The notes below the pieces were generated by a model, which saw only the letters and a list, made by a program, of their open reading frames with translations, was not told where the DNA came from and did no database searches. This document shows, piece by piece, positions 1-10,281 of a stretch of DNA of 64,000 bases. A program made the position numbers and the translations under genes. This DNA is from Apoderus coryli (Eukaryota; Arthropoda; Insecta; Coleoptera; Attelabidae), in assembly GCA_911728435.2 (NCBI GenBank), contig OU452208.1, positions 9,238,001 to 9,302,000 of the forward strand, given 5' to 3'. How positions within the stretch are numbered: the first letter of the stretch is position 1; the number at the start of each line of letters is the position of its first letter.

Positions 1-3000
1 AGTTTTAAGAGGTGAATCAATGTATTAGGAGAGACACATTCTGCTAAATTTGCATTTTCTAAAAATCACGATTTCGTACCAGGAACACATAAGTTTTAAG
101 AGGTGAATCAATGTATTAGGAGAGCCACATTCTGCTAAATTTGCATTTTCAAAAAATCTCGATTTCGTACCAGGAACACATATGTTTTAAGAGGTGAATC
201 AATGTATTAGGAGAGACACATTCTGTTAAATTTTCATTTTCTAAGAATCTCGATTTCGTACCAGGAACACATAAGTTTTAAGAGGTGAATCAATGTATTA
301 GGAGAGACACAATCTGCTAAATTTGCATTTTCTAAAAATCACGATTTCGTACCAGGAACACATAAGTTTTAAGAGGTGAATCAATGTATTAGGAGAGACA
401 CATTCTGTTAAATTTTCATTTTCTAAGAATCTCGATTTCGTACCAGGAACACATAAGTTTGAAGAGGTGAATATAAAGTATCAGGAGACCAATTTCGTTA
501 AGATTCAATTTCTAAAAATCACGATTTGGTACCAGGAACACATAAGTTTTAAGAGGTGAATCAATGTATTAGGAGAGACACAATCTGCTAAATTTGCATT
601 TTCTAAAAATCACGATTTCGTACCAGGAACACATAAGTTTTAAGAGGTGAATCAATGTATTAGGAGAGACACATTCTGTTAAATTTTCATTTTCTAAGAA
701 TCTCGATTTCGTACCAGGAACACATAAGTTTGAAGAGCTGAATATAAAGTATCAGGAGACCAATTTCGTTAAGATTCAATTTCTAAAAATCACGATTTGG
801 TACCAGGAACACATAAGTTTTAAGAGGTGAATCAATGTATTAGGAGAGACACATTCTGCTAAATTTGCATTTTCTAAAAATCTCGATTTCGTACCAGGAA
901 CACATAAGTTTTAAGAGGTGAATCAATGTATTAGGAGAGACACAATCTGCTAAATTTGCATTTTCTAAAAATCACGATTTCGTACCAGGAACACATAAGT
1001 TTTAAGAGGTGAATCAATGTATTAGGAGAGACACATTCTGCTAAATTTGCATTTTCTAAAAATCTCGATTTCGTACCAGGAACACATAAGTTTTAAGAGG
1101 TGAATTTAAAGTATCAGGAGAGACACATTCTGTACATTTGTCTTTTCTAAAAATCTCGATTTCGTACCAGGAACACATAAGTTTGAAGAGGTGAATTTAA
1201 AGTATCAGGAGAGACCACATTCTGTAAATTTGTCTTTTCTAAAAATCTCGATTTCGTACCAGGAACCCATAAGTTTTAAGAGGTGAATCAATGTATTAGG
1301 AGAGACACAATCTGCTAAATTTGCATTTTCTAAAAATCACGATTTCGTACCAGGAACACATAAGTTTTAAGAGGTGAATCAATGTATTAGGAGAGACACA
1401 TTCTGTTAAATTTTCATTTTCTAAGAATCTCGATTTCGTACCAGGAACACATAAGTTTGAAGAGGTGAATATAAAGTATCAGGAGACCAATTTCGTTAAG
1501 ATTCAATTTCTAAAAATCACGATTTGGTACCAGGAACACATAAGTTTTAAGAGGTGAATCAATGTATTAGGAGAGACACAATCTGCTAAATTTGCATTTT
1601 CTAAAAATCACGATTTCGTACCAGGAACACATAAGTTTTAAGAGGTGAATCAATGTATTAGGAGAGACACATTCTGTTAAATTTTCATTTTCTAAGAATC
1701 TCGATTTCGTACCAGGAACACATAAGTTTGAAGAGCTGAATATAAAGTATCAGGAGACCAATTTCGTTAAGATTCAATTTCTAAAAATCACGATTTGGTA
1801 CCAGGAACACATAAGTTTTAAGAGGTGAATCAATGTATTAGGAGAGACACATTCTGCTAAATTTGCATTTTCTAAAAATCTCGATTTCGTACCAGGAACA
1901 CATAAGTTTTAAGAGGTGAATCAATGTATTAGGAGAGACACAATCTGCTAAATTTGCATTTTCTAAAAATCACGATTTCGTACCAGGAACACATAAGTTT
2001 TAAGAGGTGAATCAATGTATTAGGAGAGCCACATTCTGCTAAATTTGCATTTTCAAAAAATCTCGATTTCGTACCAGGAACACATAAGTTTTAAGAGGTG
2101 AATCAATGTATTAGGAGAGACACAATCTGCTAAATTTGCATTTTCTAAAAATCACGATTTCGTACCAGGAACACATAAGTTTTAAGAGGTGAATCAATGT
2201 ATTAGGAGAGACACATTCTGCTAAATTTGCATTTTCTAAAAATCTCGATTTCGTACCAGGAACACATAAGTTTTAAGAGGTGAATTTAAAGTATCAGGAG
2301 AGACACATTCTGTACATTTGTCTTTTCTAAAAATCTCGATTTCGTACCAGGAACACATAAGTTTGAAGAGGTGAATTTAAAGTATCAGGAGAGACCACAT
2401 TCTGTAAATTTGTCTTTTCTAAAAATCTCGATTTCGTACCAGGAACCCATAAGTTTTAAGAGGTGAATCAATGTATTAGGAGAGACACATTCTGCTAAAT
2501 TTGCATTTTCTAAAAATCTCGATTTCGTACCAGGAACACTTAAGTTTGAAGAGGTGAATATAAAGTATCAGGAGACCAATTTCGTTAAGATTCAATTTCT
2601 AAAAATCACGATTTGGTACCAGGAACACATAAGTTTTAAGAGGTGAATCAATGTATTAGGAGAGCCACATTCTGCTAAATTTGCATTTTCTAAAAATCTC
2701 GATTTGGTACCAGGAACACATAAGTTTTAAGAGGTGAATCAATGTATTAGGAGAGACACATTCTGTTAAATTTTCATTTTCTAAGAATCTCGATTTCGTA
2801 CCAGGAGACACATTCTGTACATTTGTCTTTTCTAAAAATCTCGATTTCGTACCAGGAACACATAAGTTTGAAGAGGTGAATTTAAAGTATCAGGAGAGAC
2901 CACATTCTGTAAATTTGTCTTTTCTAAAAATCTCGATTTCGTACCAGGAACCCATAAGTTTTAAGAGGTGAATCAATGTATAGCCACATTCTGCTAAATT

Positions 3001-3582
3001 TGCATTTTCTAAAAATCTCGCTTTCGTACCAGGAACACATAAGTTTGAAGAGGTGAATTTAAAGTATCAGGAGAGCCACATTCTGCTAAATTTGCATTTT
3101 CTAAAAATCACGATTTCGTACCAGGAACACATAAGTTTTAAGAGGTGAATCAATGTATTAGGAGAGCCACATTCTGCTAAATTTGCATTTTCTAAAAATC
3201 TCGCTTTCGTACCAGGAACACATAAGTTTGAAGAGGTGAATCAATGTATTAGGAGAGACACATTCTGTTAAATTTGCATTTTCTAAAAATCTCGCTTTCG
3301 TACCAGGAACACATAAGTTTGAAGAGGTGAATTTAAAGTATCAGGAGAGCCACATTCTGCTAAATTTGCATTTTCTAAAAATCACGATTTCGTACCAGGA
3401 ACACATAAGTTTTAAGAGGTGAATCAATGTATTAGGAGAGCCACATTCTGCTAAATTTGCATTTTCTAAAAATCTCGATTTGGTACCAGGAACACATAAG
3501 TTTTAAGAGGTGAATCAATGTATTAGGAGAGACACATTCTGTTAAATTTTCATTTTCTAAGAATCTCGATTTCGTACCAGGA
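1..3582 (+). repeat. Satellite array A, ~91-bp monomer (about 39 copies)
   Basis: Head-to-tail array that starts before the window. The first monomer boundaries fall at 1, 92, 183, 274 and 365, giving a 91-bp period. Every monomer carries the block TTCGTACCAGGAACACATAAG. Three classes alternate: a TTTTAAGAGG...CAATGTATTAGG type (91 bp), a TTTGAAGAGG...ATAAAGTATCAGG type with CCAATTTCG and GATTTGG (89 bp, e.g. 456-544), and a GAATTTAAAG...TTTGTCTTTTC type. No open frame runs through it. Monomers near 2801-2810 and 2980 are truncated. I do not recognise the family by name. Confidence 0.97.
274..2451 (+). repeat. Higher-order repeat: two successive ~1-kb blocks of satellite A
   Basis: The order of monomer variants at 274-1271 (998 bp, 11 monomers) is repeated at 1272-2451 (1180 bp). 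The second block has exactly two extra monomers (182 bp = 2 x 91). Private markers recur at equivalent places: GAAGAGCTG (730s and 1730s), GACCACATTCTGTAAATTTG, and AACCCAT at the block end (near 1265 and 2445). This indicates a recent duplication of a whole multi-monomer block, as in alpha-satellite-style higher-order arrays. Confidence 0.88.
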
Positions 3583-3676
3583 TCGTGATTTTTAGAAAAT
3601 GCAAATTTAGCAGAATGTGGCTCTCCTAATACATTGATTCACCTCTTTAAACTTATGTGTTCCTGGTACGAATCGT
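3583..3676 (-). repeat. Single inverted satellite monomer closing array A
   Basis: Directly after the forward array the sequence switches to the reverse complement of one monomer (TCGTGATTTTTAGAAAATGC ... CCTGGTACGAATCGT). The junction lies inside the GATTTCGTACCAGGA block. The following sequence (3677 on) is unrelated. The array therefore ends in a head-to-head inversion of one unit. Confidence 0.93.
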
Positions 3677-4640
3677 CAAAACAAATTTTTGACGTTTTGT
3701 TGGTCGCAGAAGTGACAAATGCAACGTTGTAATTCTTACCGGTCTCCCTTAAGCGACGATCCACAATAAAATGCAGGAAATACCTGGATTTCTTCCAAAT
3801 GGACTTTATATTTGTCTTTAAGGCACATGCTTTTATTTCTAGATAATTTGGTAATTAGAGTTTAGATGGATATCTGATTTTAATGTAAACTAGTGGGCGA
3901 AATACTACTTTCCCAATACTCACCAGAAATTATAAATGATGCTCTTTCTATTAAACATAAAACCTTTTCCTTAGTAATTTAAAAGCATTAAAATTAATTA
4001 GAGTAATTTAGAAAAAGGTACATTTTTAATAGAGTCAAGAGCTTTAAATAATTGGATGGACTTTGTAATGGAAAGTTGAGTAAAAATTAATGAGAGAATG
4101 AAGAAAAAAGCGGCAATTGTATATTAATGAATAAATAAGTGCATGAAATTTTGAGATTAGTTAATTAAATTTATTATACAGTTTCTACATTATCTATTAC
4201 AGGGTGAAATAAGTTATATTAATGGTGAAAAACTATGATGAAACAAGTATTTTGTTGTTCATTCAGTGTAAGTCAAGTTATCATATCATATCATAAGTTC
4301 ATATTTACAACATATAAAAAATTAATAATAAAGTGAAAGTTTACCTCAGAGCCTTCACATATACCTACATACCTATAATAGTGTACTATTTATTATAATA
4401 ATGTATTTATGCTTGTCATAATAAATTACTTTCGAAAGTAGATTATTTAATCACACATAAAAGCATTTTTATAAGAAACCATAACTTTACCGTCTCATAC
4501 ATGTAAAATTTGTTCCATTCATGGGCTCAACAGTAAAAGGTTCATAATATTTGGAGTTGCATGGAAAACATAAAGCTTCATACTTCTACTCATATTTATT
4601 TTGTATAATGTTATGTTTAATTTACTTTGGCGCTATCGTT
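3677..4640. other. AT-rich spacer, nothing recognised
   Basis: No open frame, repeat or RNA fold that I could support. 3680-3760 is slightly less AT-rich than the rest. Confidence 0.6.
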
Positions 4641-4664
4641 ACGCAACACCAAAATTATGGATGA

Positions 4665-5060
4665 TTGAATTTTATCTATGACTATACCGGTGCAATCTCT
4701 TTTTGTCTTTTGTATAATTGGGTGGGGCGGAGCGTACAGCGATCATCTAAAACCCCTAATACTTACACAAAAAAATATTTCGATGTTATAAATATTAGGG
4801 AAATATTTTACAAAAATTCTGTACTGCAGATTCATAAAGATAACCTTACTACGAATAGCCCAGACCATGACCATTTGACAAGACAAAGACTTGTTAATGA
4901 CGTACGAGTTTCTCGAGCGCAGAGGAGAACGTTTGTTGTTGTAGGGCATAATCTTTTCAATCTGTTCCCGAATAAACTAAGAATGATTATCTCCAGCAAT
5001 GCATTCAAATATAAAATCACCATTTGGCTAAAGGAAAATACTCCACTATTATTAAATTGA
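4665..5060 (+). pseudogene. C-terminal fragment of a non-LTR retrotransposon ORF2
   Basis: A 131-residue frame. Its second half (residues about 50-130) has the layout of the C-terminal tail of Jockey/CR1-type LINE polyproteins: a HDHLTRQ segment, then V-x-SRAQRRTF, GHNLFNLFPNKLR, and FKYKITIWLKEN just before the stop. The polymerase core is absent, so the copy is 5'-truncated or eroded. The first ~40 residues do not match this pattern and may be flanking DNA. The assignment rests on motif layout, not a database search. Confidence 0.7.
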
Positions 5061-5445
5061 ATTGAATTCATTAAAGTTGAAGAGATGAAATTATTTATTT
5101 GTTTTCACATTTTTTCTTTCTTTCATTTTTTAGAATTATTTTCATTTTTTAAATATTTATTCTGTTTTTGAATTAAACAAATAATACCTTCTTTTTTCTT
5201 GATATACATACATCCATGAGTCAGTAATAATAATTATACATTATGTTTAACAAAGATCTTGCTCATGTTTTGTGGACAAGACCATTGCAGCACTTTTGCC
5301 GAACATGATCAACGATTCACTATATGTGTATTTTTATATCTTCTATATACACGTTTATCTCTAATATTTATTTTGTATTATGTATATTGTAATGTTTTTT
5401 TTTGTGATTTGCTAAGAGAAATAAATATTATTATTATTTAATTAT
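5061..5445 (+). mobile_element. LINE 3' UTR and (ATT)n tail
   Basis: AT-rich sequence after the LINE ORF end, finishing with AATAAATATTATTATTATT at about 5421-5440. A short trinucleotide tail in place of poly(A) is usual for CR1/Jockey-like insect LINEs. It fits the ORF tail immediately upstream. Confidence 0.6.
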
Positions 5446-6195
5446 TTAAGAAATTATTATTACCATTTCATTTGATATTAATTTAATATTATTTATTAAC
5501 CGATACTAATTTTCAAAATAGTTCACCTTAATTTTTAACCACTAATTCTTTATTGATGTATTGTCTATTTACAAACTTCCTGTCTAGGGTTTAGTTTCTT
5601 ATTCTTATTACCTTTTCTGAAGCCACCCGATAAAAAAGTACTCCAACGAAGGACACTGCATTGTTAGCAATTTTGTTAGTTCTTAGTTAACCGCATTAGC
5701 CTCTTGTGAATATAATGTGACCTCTCAAAGCCAATACTAACTTAAACAACTAGCAATCTTGTTTATCCAACGAAATTAATCGAAGTTCTACTAAAGTTAC
5801 GAAGTTCTATGAATTATATAATCGTCATAATGTAGCGATAATGTAAGTAATATTAATACGTTTAAAAATCATAGAGTTATCTCATGAGACGTGGGTTAAT
5901 GTGTTAAGTGCTATTGGCTTTAATGAGCAGCTCACTGAATTTATTGATACGCTTTCTGACATCGTCGATTTTTTTTCAGTGAAAACTATATCAAGTTGAA
6001 AAATCGAACGTCACGCAATTCTTGGATAACACTTGAATGAGGGGGAGATTCTCAGGACTCAGGAGCCGATCAAAAGAAAATTTGCAAAATATTACTGAAC
6101 TTTATAACGTCTTACAAACATCTTATAACAACTCACGATATTATGCATAATAAGTCAAAGGTTCGCTGTGGGAAATTATACATGAGGAGGTTAAT
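5446..6195. other. AT-rich spacer, nothing recognised
   Basis: No frame longer than 60 codons and no structured repeat identified. Confidence 0.55.
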
Positions 6196-6204
6196 TTGCG
6201 TGAG

Positions 6205-6530
6205 GATCATCAATATCGTAAAAATATAGAAAACTACAGAGGTATCTCCGCGTTGTCTGTTTTTTCAAAAGTGTTTGAAAATGCCTTTTACTCTCAACTT
6301 GTTGGATTTGTTAATAAATTTACTTGGCCAGAATCAGTTTGGTTTTAGGTTTATCTACTCAGGATGCAGTTATCGACCTCGTCAATAACGTTAAAAAAGA
6401 GACAGAAATGTTCGGGTCTATTTTTGGACTACTCACGTGCTTTTAAGACTTTTAAGTTGGACGTTGGCGTTCCACAGGGCACTACCCTGGTGCCGTTAGT
6501 TTTTCAAAACTGTATTTAACGTTTTTCTAA
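6205..6530 (+). pseudogene. Decayed reverse transcriptase fragment (non-LTR)
   Basis: Reading across frames gives recognisable RT blocks in the correct order: NYRGISALSVFSKVFENAFY (the NYRPIS box; near 6233-6295), then Q-x-FGF and STQDAVIDLVNNV (near 6335-6395), LFLDYSRAF (6418-6445), and GVPQGTTLVPLVF (6469-6510). Stops and frameshifts separate the blocks, and the LDYSRAF-to-GVPQG spacing is too short, so DNA has been lost. The FADD box is not seen. It is a dead fragment, related in layout to the elements at 8449 and 24060. Confidence 0.8.
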
Positions 6531-7060
6531 ATCTCTTATCGAAATATCTAAACTAGTGTTTTAAAAACATTTATTTCTGCAAATATATGGTGTACAAAAA
6601 AAATCAATAAATGACTCTACAACGATCTATGATCTGTCTGTCAGTCGTTATTTTTCCATGTACTCGCTGTGTATGGTATTTATGATTCATAAAAACAGAT
6701 ACATTTTCTCCTATAGTACTATCACGGTAGTGCCGTAATACCCATCAAACGAAGGTACGTATCTATCATACATGGACATTTTAATCGTGAAGCGTTGTTG
6801 CCTAATTGAAATCGCATTCTCCGGATACGTATTGCCACTTTTGCTTTGACTGGTTGCGCTACCTAAATGGAATGACCGTTAATTAAGTACAACGCATGCT
6901 GAGCGCGGACACACAATTGTATTATTGTATATCACATTGAAGTAATATGAAGAAATAACAAACTTTAAGTACTTAGTTAGTTTAGTGATACGAAGTTATA
7001 AACACATGTGAAAATTACCAAAAAGCTCTAGCGGCTCTTTGTCAAGATTCTGTTTATTAT
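6531..7060. other. Spacer, nothing recognised
   Basis: No coding frame or repeat that I could support. Confidence 0.5.
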
Positions 7061-7194
7061 AGGTATAATATATACGGGGTGTTGGGTCACACCTTTTCAA
7101 ATCCGCATCATTATTCAGAGTGTTCCATTTAAAATAATAATTTTTCTGGCATTTGTATAAGATTATGACAAAAATTAAGTAGACCATCTTGTAT

Positions 7195-7836
7195 ATTCAA
7201 GACCAAAAGATCGAAGTCTAGAGGTATTGTTCAGGCGGCTCCTGTTTCGTTTTCGAAGCAAAACGGACCAATGATGCCGTCGGACCACATACTGCACCAA
7301 ACAGTCACTCGTTGTGGGTGCATTGGCTTTTCCATGATTACGTGTTTTCTGAGCCCCAAATGCGGCAGTTTTGCTTATTGACATAACCACCGAGGTGGAA
7401 ATGAGCTTCATCCGAAAAGATTATTTTTCGATAAAAATGCTCATCTTCAATCAAGCGTTCTTCGGCCCATTGGGCAAACCGAAATCACATCGGATGGTCG
7501 TGCGAGGTCTTTCGTCAAAATTCTTTCAAGGGACGTGCGAGAATTGTTCAATTCCTGCAAACGGTGCCGAGTTGATGGATTGTCACTCACACTTTCGGCA
7601 ACAGCAGCAATATTTTCGATTGAGCGCACTGGACGAGCACGGGACCGCGTTGCTTTGTCTATTAACGAGCCACTTTCATGCACACGCTTCACAAATTTAT
7701 CCACAAACTGCCTGCAAGGCGTTTTATTTCTTCCGAATTTTGTGCGCATTTTTCTTGCAGTTTCGGTTGAAGACTCACCATTTTGGAAGTAAGTTTTCAA
7801 TACTTCTGATTTTTCTTCGAGCGTAAACTTAACCAT
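7195..7836 (-). pseudogene. DUF4817/DDE-type Tc1-mariner-like transposase, broken
   Basis: The N-terminal part (start codon at 7836, frame open to 7447) reads VKFTLEEKSEVLKTYFQNGE...KTPCRQFVDKFVKRVHESGSLIDKA...RSIENIAAVAESVSDNPSTR...SRTSLERILTKDL. This is the helix-turn-helix (DUF4817) region of a transposon family common in insects. After a frameshift near 7447 the catalytic region appears on the same strand at 7411-7350: IIFSDEAHFHLGGYVNKQNC then RIWGSEN, holding the first catalytic Asp. A stop follows, and the sequence decays towards 7195. The C-terminal third is missing. Relatives lie at 31340 (+) and 40015 (-). Confidence 0.86.
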
Positions 7837-7980
7837 TTCGTAAACCGCAAACCTTTTACTAAATATTTGACACATTGTCAAAGTCATTCGAGCTGTCAAA
7901 GCCGAAATAATCGATATTTCAAAAAGCAACCGATAGATGGGCCACGCTATATAATCGAACAAAACTGTTGATTGAATCAT

Positions 7981-8448
7981 GCTGGCTTGCTAACTGATGA
8001 TTTCCTCGAATTGATAATAAAAAATTCCTGGAAATTCCTCGACGCTACTGTCCCAAGCGCTCATAGTAAAAGAAGATGACAAAACTGTGTAGGGAAGCAA
8101 AGAAGAAATGAAAGTATAAAAACACAACAAGAAAAAACTGGCAATGTAAAATCCATGGTGTTAAGATGCATGTAAACACGTTCCCATACATCGTTCATGA
8201 TGTGAAATAAAAAAGAACATTATAACATACATATAGGTAGAATAGATTGAAGAAGAAAAAATGCACAATGAGTCTTGAGTAAATACATCTTGAAGATGAC
8301 TTTAATGGCTTTCGTGGATGATGCTGAATGTCGGTTCTAGTAGATTCTATTTCATTTGGTAGGTAATAAAACATATGTTACGTCACTTTTAGAACACAAT
8401 ATGACAAATTAATTCAACATTGTGTATATCTTGGCACGTACCACCAAA
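7981..8448. other. Spacer, nothing recognised
   Basis: AT-rich, no supported feature. Confidence 0.5.
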
Positions 8449-9262
8449 TGTTTATTTATTTATTTAAGATACACTGCCCAGACAGATAAATAATCCAATT
8501 AATGGGCAGGAAAAATTACAGTAAATTCTTAATATCTAACACTAAATTTATATTCTAAGAAATATATTTTTTATACAAGACAAAGTTGAATTAAAAATAT
8601 CAATTTGCTCGGACACAGAGTTACAAGTATGGCACATAAAATATAAAGGGGAATGCAACAACAAATTAGTACGCGGGGCCGGAAAGTAAAATACGATTCC
8701 ATTATTCCGTGTACGTAGATTTGGACACAAAAAGGAATCTGGCTTAAAAACTCTGGACAGTCAAGAAGTCCATTAATAATTTTAAAGAGCAATACTAGAG
8801 CGGAATATTCTCTCCGAGTATTTAATCATACTAGATTAAAACGGTTTAGCAGAATATCATGAGGAAACCCAATGGATGGATAAACCCCATCAACTCGAAA
8901 CCACAGCAACTTGGCAAAACGACGCTGGATTCGTTCAATATTAGTTATATGTATGGCATACATAGGATTCCATACTACAGATGCATATTCCAGTTTAGAT
9001 CTGACAAATGCGACAATGAGTGTTTGAGGTGTCACAAACTCTTTCGAATTGCGCACAATAAAACCCAGAGATCTATAGGATGCTGAAACTATATTATTGT
9101 AATGATTAGTAAAGCTCAGTTTACCATCAAACCAAACACCTAAATCTTTAAACTCATCACAAGTTGTTAATGGACTATTATTTATACAATATGAAAATTT
9201 GACAGGGTTTATTTTCCGTGTATAGGAAACACTAAAACATTTATCAATATTCAGATATAGTA
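8449..9262 (-). pseudogene. Jockey-like LINE: RT C-terminal part, frameshifted, with 3' tail
   Basis: The minus-strand frame 9308-8826 contains LYLNIDKCFSVSYTRKINPV, then CDEFKDLGVWFDGKLSF, HYNNIVSASYRSLGFIVRNS, and FVRSKLEYASVVWNPMY followed by IERIQRRFAKLL. These blocks follow the FADD box in Jockey/CR1 RTs (thumb/connection region). After a frameshift, 8730-8548 gives FYFPAPRTNLLLHSPLYFMC and CNSVSEQIDIFNSTL, the usual C-terminus. The 3' end is a (TTTA)n tail at 8450-8466 (on this strand). The polymerase core is absent and the 5' part is lost at about 9262, where the hairpin element begins. Confidence 0.87.
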
Positions 9263-9388
9263 TATTAAGCATTGAGAACAGTAAGTGTAGTTTACCGACC
9301 GACGACAATGTTTGGCGACTGAGCGTAGCGAAGTCGCCAAAATTGGAGGAGATCGGTAAACTACTTACTGTTTGAGATGCTTATACTA
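9259..9388. other. Nested double hairpin (GC-richer inverted repeat)
   Basis: Outer arms 9259-9297 and 9352-9388 are inverted repeats around ACAGTAAGT(GT)AGTTTACCGA. An inner perfect stem lies inside the loop: TTTGGCGACT (9311-9320) with AGTCGCCAAA (9332-9341). The GC content stands out from the surroundings. It probably forms the left end of the element described at 9600-9905. Confidence 0.8.
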
Positions 9389-9599
9389 TTTTTTGTACGA
9401 TCGAAATGGCTGAAATTGCAATTTTATTATTTTTAATAATTAATATTTTCAATTAAATACAAATTCAGGTTAGCTAATACCCTCTACAAAGTTGCAGTTG
9501 AACGTCGTCATGGAACTAATTGTTATTGTTATGATTGTTATCGTATTTTTTATGTCATGTATTTGTCAAAACTTATTTAAATAAATATTATTATAGAAA

Positions 9600-9704
9600 A
9601 TGAGTGACTTTGAATGTGAATCTCTTGATGAAGCATGGGATGTTGGAATAGCCGCTATAATTCCAGAGAACGGTATGAAAATGCTTATAAAAGTTCATAC
9701 CTAA
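9600..9704 (+). pseudogene. Short ORF, possible N-terminus of a tyrosine-recombinase-like (Crypton-type) protein
   Basis: The ATG at 9600 opens a 34-codon frame starting MSDFECESLDEAWDVGIAAI. A one-base shift after the Pro codon (near 9666) continues as RERYENAYKSS. An acidic N-terminus followed by an RYE-x-AYK box is how I remember the start of insect Crypton/QRICH1-like proteins. The match is from memory and short, and no catalytic residues are present. It may instead be a random frame inside a MITE. Confidence 0.3.
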
Positions 9705-9780
9705 TGCCGTTTAATATACAATTTAAAAATCAAAATAATGACGTCAGCATAAATGCGCAATGATATACCGTCGTGAATTT

Positions 9781-9905
9781 ACTTACCGTTCTCTGAACGG
9801 TAAGTGAATTACTTACCGTCGTGTTTGGGTTGTCAGCCAGTAAATGTCACTTACTGTCATAAAGACAGACACGGTAAACAATCAAAAAAGGTCGGTCGTA
9901 CAAAA
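9781..9905. repeat. Hairpin and repeated ACTTACCGT motifs
   Basis: ACTTACCGTT (9781-9790) pairs perfectly with AACGGTAAGT (9796-9805). Further ACTTACCGT / CACTTACTGT / ACGGTAAAC motifs follow up to about 9880, then GGTCGGTCGTACAAAAAA (about 9890-9907). The latter mirrors TTTTTTGTACGATCG at 9389-9403, and the left hairpin also has ACCGACCGACG. These look like the two ends of one short element of about 0.5-0.65 kb. Confidence 0.6.
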
Positions 9906-9977
9906 AAGATTATTACGGACACACCACTCATATAAAACATTTAAATCGTCCTGAAGATGAGAACAAATGTTGTAGGG

Positions 9978-10026
9978 ATTGTGTTATTAATAAATTAAAA
10001 TAATTGTGTTATTAATAAATTAAAGG
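9978..10026 (+). repeat. Tandem duplication of ~25 bp
   Basis: TTGTGTTATTAATAAATTAAA occurs twice in succession, separated by ATAA. This is a simple local duplication with no further context. Confidence 0.75.
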
Positions 10027-10281
10027 CGTCTGTTCCAATATTTTATATGTGGGGAACGTAGGGCAGAACCGGGAGGGAAGCTAAAGAATTCACATCCTTC
10101 AATAAATTTAATTTATAACCAATATTTGGGCAAATGAATACTACAAGCATTATCTACAGAATAAATCGACTACAATATGAGAAAAAAAACGCTACAAATG
10201 ACTTTAGGGACAGTGGAATCGTCTAGTATTTTTGTGTTTATTAGAAAGACAGCATTTGAAATAGTAAATTAAAAACAAAAT

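Noticed and set aside
1..3582. CRISPR-like repeat/spacer array
   Set aside because: There are no unique spacers; the whole 91-bp unit repeats and the context is eukaryotic.
7371..7826. 151-codon plus-strand frame
   Set aside because: It is the antisense of the DUF4817-type transposase relic; the minus-strand reading has the family motifs.
8000..8040. CTGATGA at 8000s as a hammerhead core
   Set aside because: No GAAA at a workable distance and no pairing stems.
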